DNA of 64,000 nt. Origin: Dicyema japonicum (Eukaryota; Dicyemida; Rhombozoa; Dicyemidae). Position numbers and translations under genes: made by a program. Below the pieces are notes generated by a model. The model did not search any database, was not told the origin of the DNA, and saw only the letters and a list, made by a program, of their open reading frames with translations. The DNA is taken from positions 1,339,773 through 1,403,772 of the forward strand of contig RDEW01000013.1 of assembly GCA_011109175.1 (NCBI GenBank). Direction: 5' to 3'. Shown piece by piece: positions 56,206 to 64,000 of this stretch. Position 1 is the first letter of the stretch, and each line of letters begins with the position of its first letter.

Positions 56206-56519
56206 TTAATTTAAAGGAATAAGAGACGGTCTACGATTTACTTTAGTAAAACATAATTTTTAATTTATTATGCTACGTTTTTTATTCTAATATATTAAAA
56301 CATAAATATTAATTACAATAAAATTAGCATATTTATTTCCTTCACAATCCGAAAGGCACCAATTTTTTTGTTCGGATTAATGAGGGTTTTACTCTATTTG
56401 TTTCCATTAATAAATTCTGTGTAAACCAAATGTCGCTTTAATAATTAATGATCCCATTTATTTTACTTTTTTAAGTAAAAGAGAATTTATTTTTTTATTA
56501 TAAATAACTAGGACGACAG

Positions 56520-56546
56520 ATGGCGATTACCTCTGATAATCGCCAT
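56520..56546. repeat. Perfect 10-bp inverted repeat in LINE C-terminus
   Basis: ATGGCGATTA and TAATCGCCAT separated by 7 nt. It lies at the last codons of the LINE ORF. Confidence 0.9.
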
Positions 56547-56820
56547 TTCGAGCCTCTGCTACAACCAGAGCCTCTCCCGTGGCTCACACCTTTTTGAGGC
56601 GAGTTTGCTTCCAATGCTGGAGAGAAAGCGTCCGTCTTCGCTCCCACGGTTCCAGTTGTCTCCACAGTAATGGGGTGAAATGGTATTGGTCTCTGAGGGA
56701 TTCGTATTTACGCTTCCGCCTGGTCGGCTGCGTCTCCAGGAGAGTGCGTCGCCGTCAGCGGTCTGGCCCCTGAGAATATGTCCACACACGTTGTGTCCCA
56801 GACCCATTTATTATTCAAAG
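56520..56820 (-). pseudogene. Zinc-knuckle/RPDG LINE C-terminus, best preserved copy
   Basis: Minus strand: KWVWDTTCVDIFSGARPLTA (WD..CVD nuclease-like block), HSPGDAADQAEA, then in the next frame YESLRDQYHFTP and ITVETTGTVGAKTD, FLSSIGSKLASKRCEPRERL, QRLEMAIIRGN, stop at about 56513. It is locally GC-richer than its surroundings. Nearly collinear with the group consensus with one or two frame slips. The segment coding MAIIRGN overlaps a 27-nt palindrome. Confidence 0.85.
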
Positions 56821-56974
56821 ATTTAATTAGTAGTCCATCACAATAATCCTTCGAACATTCATTATGTAACAAAATGATAAAAATGTTTTTTATCTAAATG
56901 ATTAAATAAATTATGCCTAGTAAAGGAAGTATAGTCCTTTGTTTCTTGGTTTGTTATTTCCTTTCCATTTAATT

Positions 56975-57235
56975 TATTAACCCAGGTACACCGAGATAAA
57001 ATTAACAGTTAACAACTAGTTAAGTGTATCCAGTTTCCACTGTTACAGAAACAAAGTCTTCAACGTTAAGTCCTACAGAACCAACATAAAAGGTAAAAGA
57101 CGTTCATTCCTTGCCGTTGTGGAAACCCATCCAATGGAGTGGGGGAGAGCAGATGATCCTTTTTAATGCCAGTCTGGCACGGGCACCACCTGAGACATGT
57201 GGATCACAAAACCACATGGATTTTCTTGAGACATA
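56975..57235 (-). mobile_element. Non-autonomous retroelement T1, copy c
   Basis: Minus strand from CCACATGTCTCAGGTGGTGC-like sequence through GATCATCTGCTCTCCCCCAC to GGATACACTTAACTAGTTG, TCTCGGTGTACCTGGG and TTAATAAATTAAATGG. The 5' GC-rich block is truncated; a 40-bp local expansion near 57035-57075 repeats TTCTGTAG-type sequence. Confidence 0.85.
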
Positions 57236-57309
57236 CATGTATTTCCATAATAAATACATTTACAATCAACTATTGCAAAAATATCTAATTTTTTGATTCA
57301 ATTTTTAAT

Positions 57310-57970
57310 TTGACTGTATTCGGATTGGGATCGCACAACGCCTGGGAGTTGATGTTTGTGTCGAACACCACTGTCGTTGTGGAGGGATCGTCGATGCCAA
57401 AGGGCTGCATCCACTCTCGTGCAAACGGAGTGCGGGCAGAGCACCCCACCATGCTGCTATGACAACATTGTCATGTGTGCTCTTGAAGATGCAGGCTTCC
57501 CGGCAGTACTGGACCCCGTAGGATTTGATTGCGGAGACGGAAAAGACTGGATATGTTAACTATCTTTCCGTTTACTGAGGGAAAATCGCTCGTATCATTT
57601 CTGCGTTTTCTCTTTGTTGTATCTTTTCAAAACAATCCCCACTGCTTGTAATGAGCACTCTTGAGGATTCTTTCTCGAACTCGATGATACTCAGCTCGGC
57701 GCAGTCTGCTGGATCGGCAGTCGATCTGGCCGAGAAAATCAAGATTAAAAAATATGGCGAAATTGGAGACCGCTACCGTTTTGTACCGGTGCCAATCGAG
57801 ACGTCTAGTGCGGCGGAAGTATTATAGTCTCTTTCCTGAAGGAAATCGGGGGAAAATTAGCCCACCGTAAAAAATACGTGCGGGAAGCGGTCTCTGAGGC
57901 AACGAATTGGGATCGCAGTTGTTTGCGGAAACGCTTACTCCGTAATGTCAGCAGCCGCTTTCCCCCATAG
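57310..57970 (+). pseudogene. Zinc-knuckle/RPDG LINE fragment with filler insertion
   Basis: IGIAQRLGVDVCVEHHCRCG and GIVDAKGLHPLSCKRSAGRA (knuckle), DAGFPAVLDPVGFDCGDGK, then SAQSAGSAVDLAEKIKIKKY, GEIGDRYRFVPVPIETSSA and RNVSSRFPP-stop near 57968. The expected WD..CVD segment is replaced by about 70 bp that include the 57-bp repeat at 57597-57653. Confidence 0.8.
57597..57653 (+). repeat. 57-bp dispersed repeat (partner at 58549-58605)
   Basis: Fifty-five of 57 bases are shared with 58549-58605, both on the plus strand, and the homology ends sharply on both sides. Confidence 0.93.
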
Positions 57971-57999
57971 TTAATAAATAATATTTTATTGTTAAATAT

Positions 58000-58540
58000 A
58001 ACATTTATTTTTAATATTAACTTCTAAAATATATGATCTTAGGTTGTTAGAAAAAATAAACAATTCAGTTTAATAATTAAATTTATAATTTTATAATAAA
58101 ATTAACTAACGATTATTATAATTAGTAATAGTTAGAGAATCTTATCAAGACCCTAATTATTGGACCGTTAATTATAGTTTACGTTTACTGCCAAGAAAAG
58201 AATAAATCCAAAAAATTAGCTCTATCTCCCTTATTTTTGGTGGTCCATTATCATTTGAGGTCACATTTGGCTCCTTATTTTTGGTGGTTCCGTTGTCATC
58301 AGTGGCCTTTATCATCATTATTAGAAGCTAAACTTAAAAAGATTAATTACCTGGAATTTCTTCTAAACATCCCTAAAACCATTTCAGGAAATGTGAATAC
58401 TCAATTGTGAATTTTGACACATGTCTTAAATCATGAATAATTATACTCATGGTCATGAATATAATGATTCATTAAACAATTTTTATTGCAATCGCTTTCA
58501 GTCGCTTGGACGTACCAACCCCAAGCACATGGAATAACTA
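58000..58540. other. AT-rich with a short degenerate tandem repeat
   Basis: CCTTATTTTTGGTGGTYC recurs at about 58230 and 58281 within two ~50-bp imperfect units. No gene recognised. Confidence 0.5.
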
Positions 58541-59500
58541 ATGAGATAATTTCTGCGTTTTCTCTTTGTTATGTCTTTTCAAAACAATCCCCACTGCTTG
58601 TAATGTGTCAAACTGATCCCACCAATGAGACACCCACTGGTAATCCACCTTCTTGAGTTTTGACAATGACACCTCTGAGATTTTGTTTAAATAAATACTC
58701 AAAGAATAGAAATGCATCTGAATTATTGAACAAACTCTGATTCTTTGTATATACGGCAGCATTGCAAAGATCACTTAGTGTAGTGTCGTTGGTAAAATGT
58801 ATTTTTGTAAGTTTTAATTTTACTTTGATTGTGTCAAAATACTGAATTATGATCAAATATATACTTTTGTGAAAATTTAAAAATTTCATTAAATTACTGT
58901 CTCATTTCTCCTCATTGTAGTTGAAACCTTGAGAGCGCGAAAGTTTAAAATTCATTGCTTTCGCTGATTTCACATATTTGCATGGACGACTGGCAAACGG
59001 TTACATTTTGTGACCTTAAAAGTGTCAAATCAATATATTTGATTATTAGAATTTTATTTCATAATTACATATGCATAACAGTAGGTTCTTTATATATTCG
59101 ATTGAGGAATTCTATGATCACGGCCATTTGTGTTTTCTTTGATTTTCTGATCGCTATATCCCTACTTTCCTCAGACTATATTTCGGCTTGTCCTCCAGGT
59201 CTCGGAAAAAATTGTAACAGCATCCATTCACTTTGATGGGTAACAGATACTAATCCTCTTCCAAGCTTGTCTCTGGCAGATGGAGTCTTTGTTTTCGGTT
59301 TATGGCTTTGAACATGTTACCCGAGTTCAATCTTATATTGGCCAGTTTCGATCTTCTTTTTAACTCCATCAAATATTAACTTCATCACGCCGTTTATCAA
59401 GACGTTGCTTTTTCTATCCTGTAGCACAGTGCATTGGCTGGTGGCATTTTTATTATTGGGCGTGGAATTCAAAATTTGGGCAATGGAATTTTTAAAGATA
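58540..59500. other. Unassigned; possible exons
   Basis: Minus strand 58538-58889 has two open frames of 78 and 93 codons (for example VDYQWVSHWWDQFDTLQA) partly overlapping the 57-bp repeat; no family recognised. Plus strand 59101-59236 could encode a signal peptide (MITAICVFFDFLIAISLLSS) leading into ACPPGLGKNC, like the start of a secreted Cys-rich protein, but no following exon was found. Confidence 0.3.
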
Positions 59501-59509
59501 AAGTTCCCA

Positions 59510-59610
59510 ACTAAGTGATCTCAGATCGACACAAAGGAGGTCTATCTACGTGGACGAGAATCCTGGATGGTTCTTTAGAAAGTATATGTGGTTATTTTTT
59601 ATCTAGGACG
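59510..59610 (-). mobile_element. GIT-stop LINE 3' end (degenerate)
   Basis: Minus strand IQDSRPR-like reading followed by SEIT-stop near 59515; third member of the subfamily at 10655 and 44655. Confidence 0.5.
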
Positions 59611-59614
59611 GTTT

Positions 59615-60000
59615 TTAAAGCATGTTTCATGGCTTCTAGAAAGGGATGTTAGGCAGAGTACCTGTCCTCATCATCTTCTGTTGTCGTCAGCTTCCTGGAT
59701 GACAGACAGTTTCAGGATAGAAGAGAGTAGATGATTGACACATTCAAAAGCAAAATTTTAAACTGCGACGCCGAATTAAAAAAGGAATTAATAGACCTAA
59801 AAAAGACATACAGTCAGACCCCGATTCGGAAAAAAACCTACACTGGTTTTGGAACAAACTCAAAAAACAAATCATAGAATTCTAGACCGATTCTTCAGCC
59901 ATTAGATAATGTAATTATAAAATCCTGGATAATTAATCACGAAGATCTATACTTTATCGGCTAAGATTATTTTGGAATTCCTTAACAAAATTAAATTATC
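59615..60000. other. Unassigned
   Basis: 59725-59880 (+) reads MIDTFKSKILNCDAELKKEL, LINE-like in composition but not classifiable. Confidence 0.3.
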
Positions 60001-60009
60001 ATAATTATA

Positions 60010-61110
60010 GAGAAATATAAACAAGGAAGAAATTTATGATGAAATTATTATCCAATTTAGTTATCAGATCCCGAAGAGCAGCTCCCAGATAAACAACAGA
60101 GAATTGTTGATAATTAGTCACCTGATGGAGCGCCAATATATGTTGAGTGTTTGCGAGTGTTCTGAGGACCCTGACTTTTAATTCCATGTTTGAAAGTAGA
60201 ACTCGTATGATCCTTAAACTGTCTTCGTCTAGTAACTTTTCTATTACTCACATGAATTTTCTCTAAAAGTCTCAATAAATCAATCACTAGATAGAAGTGT
60301 GCCTCCGTAGGATCGTGAGATCATTAATTACATTTAAGATTATGACAGAAGATTCTATAATCTATCTGATTGTAGATAGGAGCTGTCTTTCCATCCTGAT
60401 TTTTCCTTTGTCTCATCCATGTAGAAAAAAGTCTCGCTGGATGTTTTAATACCGTATTACACAGGAAAAGATCAAATGAAGGCGGAAATAAATCAGAGCA
60501 ACACCATTAAGGTTCTTCATTCCACTGCTATGAGCTCCAAGAAAGTTTCATTCTGAAGTGTTCCCATTTTTGAGTTCTAATCGCCTGCAAGGAAGGTGTG
60601 GGAAAAGCACGTATATCCCAATAACCACGACGAAATCCGAGATTTTTAATTTCTTGAGGGACGTTCTCAATTGCTATGCCCATTTTTTGGTGCCTAAATG
60701 TTAATAATCGTTAAGGCGTTTTCCCGTAGTATTGATATACCGTCACTGACACTCCAGCACTTTTGGATCGAGTTGGCAAATCTTTTGTGTACCGCAAAGA
60801 AAGACCTTTCCATAGTGTCGACACTCAGGTTTAATGAATATTAACCTGTATGTTCCCGCTACTTTTCCCGGATCTCTGTTTAAGCTTAGTCTCTTGGAAC
60901 AAGCGATAGACTCCATAACGGACGAGATACATAATAAACTGAGTTCTTCGAAGAGAAGAGGATATTCCTATAACATTGCGATTTCTCCATAAGCCAACTT
61001 GATAGCACATCTTGTAGATATATTTGATAATTTAACAAGCTAACTGATCTAGCTACTTCGACTCCATCAAAAGTGAGTCTCTTCACTTGGATGAAAACGC
61101 AAAAGCGACA
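60010..61110 (-). pseudogene. RTE-like LINE with internal deletion (endonuclease joined to palm)
   Basis: Minus strand: LNLSVDTMERSFFAVHKRFA, SVSDGISIL, FLAGD-NSKMGTL, NTVLKHPAR, IYNQIDY (AP endonuclease, 60830-60330), then directly IIRVLLSNMELKVRVL and QFSVVYLGAALRDLITKL (palm, 60230-60030). The segment between (about 350 codons in the full element) is missing, so one deletion fused the two domains. Stops are frequent. Confidence 0.82.
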
Positions 61111-61114
61111 TCGC

Positions 61115-61900
61115 GATTGCTTTCTTCTTTCCTACATTGACGTAATCTTTGTGAGATCCATTTTCAGAAAATCCATGATCTTAATTTGACCCATACTAAC
61201 GTAATCATTAATTCTTTTCCTATTCTTCCCAATTCAATAAACCGGACATTTTCCACATTTTTTTAATTCGCTCAATATGTACCAAAATTCTTTTCAAAAA
61301 TAAAGATTGAAATTTTCTCGAGCTAGAACTAATATATTATATGAATAATAATCACTTTCGAATTAGAGTGTTCTACTTTAGGTACTTCACTCATCACTTA
61401 ACTCTCGTCATATTAATACTTGTCTACTCTAGTATATATAAGTTGTTCTCGCTAGTCATTTTTAAAGAATTATTCTTGTTTCTTATCTACGGATGTGAAT
61501 GGTGGTATTTTTCCCCAAGAGAGAGACATTAACAAACCTTCTTGATAAGAATAGGAAGATGGCGATCAAGAACTATAAAACTACTTCATAACGAAGACAG
61601 TCCAATTTATCGGAATATAATTGGAAAATGAATTTTAGATATTTTTGTGATCATATCAACGATGAAGTAGATAGCAGCAAGAAATTTAGAGTGTGAAGTC
61701 ATTAAGATACGGAAGTGGTTTATAATGCTGGTTAATAATGCTTCTTAATGTCATCCAAGAAAATCTTGAAATTTTCTTTAATTATACAGATTTAAAGAAA
61801 GTATCGTGAATTCACTACGAAAGAGAACAAAATCACATGAAAATGACAGATTTTTATCAAAAAATAAAGTATTTTTATTTTTAATAAATATTATAATAAT
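61115..61900. other. No recognisable feature
   Basis: AT-rich. The 63-codon frame at 61341-61532 is hydrophobic low-complexity sequence without family signature. Confidence 0.4.
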
Positions 61901-61904
61901 TTTA

Positions 61905-62265
61905 TATCGAGATGGGGCAGATGCTTGGTTGCAAGGTCCTCGTTATTCCTATAGTAATGACGTGGGAAGGAATTGCAACAAAGTACCACAAGGGTTATCT
62001 GAAGCAGTTGGGGGTAGATAGGAAGCTCCAGGCCTATCTACTGTCCACTGTGTTAAAACGGACCCTAGAGAGCCTGACACTGGAGTATAGGAGGCAGAGC
62101 CCTGAGATGCCATATGGGCAGAGGGTTCAATTGGACAAGGCGCTCTCGGAGTTGTTTCAGCAACCAAAATCGAACCTGCCTAAGGAGGCTGGCGAACAGG
62201 TAGGGGAGGAAGGTTGTTGATTAAATATATTAACATTTTTATTGTTTGTTAAATAAAGTAATAAT
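61905..62265 (+). mobile_element. LINE C-terminus, copy 3 (young, truncated)
   Basis: Open from MGQMLGCKVLVIPIVMTWEG to EQVGEEGC-stop (62218-62220), 102 codons, then a 3' UTR ending TTGTTTGTTAAATAAAG. The IPIVMTWEGIATKYHKGYL block is found in C-terminal parts of R2-like and related LINE polyproteins. Nearly identical to 30985-31260 over the shared part, and extends about 75 bp further 5'. Confidence 0.82.
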
Positions 62266-62269
62266 TTTA

Positions 62270-63248
62270 TATTATAAATTAATTTATCCACATTTTTATT
62301 AAGATTTTCATCAAGAACTTCATTTTGGTGAAAACCTCAAAATTGTGGAATTTCCGCCCCATTTCTGGTTCTGACTGTATTATGTTGTATTTAAGTTGGA
62401 TTTGACTCTTAAATACTTTCTATTATTGAAAGTGTAATTGTCATCAAAACTTGCCTATTTTATTTCCAAAAAGAGAATTTCATATAATCTATGTTTACAG
62501 ATTAGTGATATCATTTTAATATGGTTTACTATAGCTGGTGAAAATAATCCTTTTACAGATGTTAACTGTCTCTCAACATCATCTTACCTAATAACTCCAA
62601 ACAGCTGATAGACGTCTTTACTGTTTATAAAACATTCCTAATTACAATGACTTGTCATCGTGTGTCCTTTTGCAGCTAATTTGTTAATATATTATCTAAT
62701 TAGTGAAATTAATTTAAAGACAACTCCTAGTTGTGACACTGTCAACATCATAATGTCAATTCTAGTTATTTTTGTTATAAGTTTATCAAAACCACAATTA
62801 AATAACAATAATGTTTAAAGATTAGAGACTTAAGACTCTACGTGGAGGATCTCTGATAGCGACCCAATATGGCTTCCAACGTGTTCGCAAACCTGGAGTT
62901 AATTTCACTTCAAAGTTAAGCACAAGTGTCCAAATTAACAAATTTCAAGTCAGTATTTTTGTTTATTCAACGTTTTGTAGTAAACTCGTAAATTCGATGT
63001 CTCTAACTTCCAAGTTTATTCATTCACTTTAGAAGAATGAAGTCCAAGTTGATAATCCTCACAAGCTAAAATGTATTTCGAATCAATCACCTCCCCCATG
63101 CTCATGGGAGGAAGGGAGAGTTTCATATATCATAAAGCTAGGTAGACATTTCATCCAATGAGGTATGCCTTATCCTCAACCTTTGACCATATATGTATAT
63201 GTGAGTATTATTTCATATCTTACGACCTCCACTAACTTAGTGAGGTAG
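62270..63248. other. No recognisable feature
   Basis: AT-rich. CTCCCCCATG/CATGGGAGGA forms a short palindrome near 63091-63113. No gene or terminal repeats found. Confidence 0.4.
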
Positions 63249-63250
63249 AC

Positions 63251-63367
63251 CAGTGATCCCCAACTTTTTTGTTGCTGCGGCTTGGAGGTAGATTGTTTAC
63301 TTACAATTTACATATACCATCGTATCAATTGGTCTACAGATCTGCGGCCCGTCGGTTGGAATCACTG
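63251..63367. mobile_element. hAT-type MITE
   Basis: A 117-bp element with ends CAGTGATCCCCAAC and GGTTGGAATCACTG, imperfect hAT-like inverted repeats, and internal GCGGCCCGTCGG resembling the 'counting/grey' GCGGCCC block of Charlie-like MITEs. A clean 8-bp target duplication was not found. Confidence 0.7.
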
Positions 63368-63369
63368 CG

Positions 63370-64000
63370 TTAGGTAACATAAAAGCGCGAGAATTTCTTT
63401 TGATTTGATAAAAAGATTTGGTGTGCAGTCCTCTTGACTATCCAATCTACCAGTTTTCTCCATGTAACTTTCCTCCTCGAACGTCGTCGCAGTTCATCTA
63501 GGAAAGGACTTGTGTTTAGTGTTCGATGTGGGTCTTTTGAAATTGAAAGTTGCAACCGTAAAGGGGTAGAATAGACAGACTGAGATTACGATAAGGACAG
63601 ATATTATTAGAGCCGTGTCAACCACTCACTCAACATATTGATCAATCAAGAACCAGTTTCCTACTATTGAAGAGGCAGGGGGTAAATAGATGAGGAATTA
63701 TAAGATAAATGTATTTATGTGATAAAGCTCTTCACCTCTTAACATTCTAACCAATGGGGTGACTAGTTTTCACAAATGACCCCATTAGGAAAATGTTGTG
63801 GTGGACTTTCTAATAAAACGGTAAAGACAATCCTTGAGAAGATAATGACTTTCTGTGAGAATCTTTTGGTCTGCGGATCAAATCAATTGAGGAGAGACTC
63901 CAGTGAAGAGTCAAGGCTTTCCAAGGAAGGACCATGTCATCCGAAAGTCCATCAACTATAACTTAACTAGTCGAATGACTTAGAAACAATCAATCCGAGG
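63370..64000. other. No recognisable gene to the window end
   Basis: Minus frame 63370-63555 contains ELRRRSRRKVTWRKLVDWIV, similar in style to the RSRGSWKRLIERM end of the RTE-like ORF, so a C-terminal RTE scrap is possible. The rest is unassigned. Confidence 0.35.

Noticed and set aside
58608-58889. Amidase (GatA/FAAH) exon because of GGLPVGVSLVG
   Set aside because: Only this short motif resembles amidases; no catalytic Ser-Ser-Lys segment or adjacent exon was found.
1-64000. Long list of 60-120-codon frames as small genes
   Set aside because: Most are shadows of LINE fragments on the other strand or AT-rich chance frames; only those with family motifs, conserved mini-intron structure or both were kept.

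Overview
The window looks like draft sequence from a small, AT-rich, repeat-riddled metazoan genome, most probably a dicyemid mesozoan. Two things argue for this. First, the recognisable genes are animal-type: SLC25A11, CCDC51/MITOK, ribosomal protein eS27, a globin, a likely CFAP68-like axonemal protein, and LAMP-type lysosomal membrane proteins. Second, nearly all introns in these genes are 21-29 nt long with GT and AG ends. Introns averaging in the mid-20s of nucleotides are a known hallmark of dicyemids. The species call is an inference from intron size, not from a marker gene.

Gene layout. LAMP-like copy A lies at 8.7-9.4 kb (+), CCDC51/MITOK at 13.6-14.5 kb (-), eS27 at 16.5 kb (+), LAMP-like copy B at 22.9-26.7 kb (+, carrying a 3 kb retrotransposon in its first intron), SLC25A11 at 28.1-29.2 kb (-), a CFAP68-like gene at 34.8-35.4 kb (+), a globin with an N-myristoylation consensus at 36.7-37.2 kb (-), LAMP-like copy C at 40.2-41.1 kb (-) and LAMP-like copy D at 50.9-52.0 kb (-). 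The four LAMP-like copies share intron positions, an ectodomain with a conserved TDN..FTGNG block, one transmembrane helix and, in B-D, a short tail with a Yxx-Phi sorting motif. Copy D has an extra Thr/Ser-rich stalk built from tandem exon plus mini-intron modules.

The rest is mostly transposon debris: an RTE-like LINE (one nearly complete copy, five fragments); a Jockey/CR1-like group whose C-termini end in Gly-Ile-Thr-stop; a LINE group with a C-terminal zinc-knuckle and RPDG...WD..VDT region resembling a restriction-like endonuclease; another LINE C-terminus in three copies; a tRNA-derived SINE with a 12-bp target duplication; a ~340-bp non-autonomous element whose 3' tail matches the GIT-stop LINE tail; a Helitron remnant with a PIF1 helicase end; an integrase-bearing element with 44-bp inverted repeats; hAT, pogo/Tigger and IS630/Tc1-like remnants.

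Several conserved genes are open except for single missing bases, nearly all placed in or next to homopolymers. This suggests base-calling deletions in the assembly rather than biological decay, so apparent frameshifts here should be read cautiously. All similarity calls are from reading the translated sequence; no database search was run.
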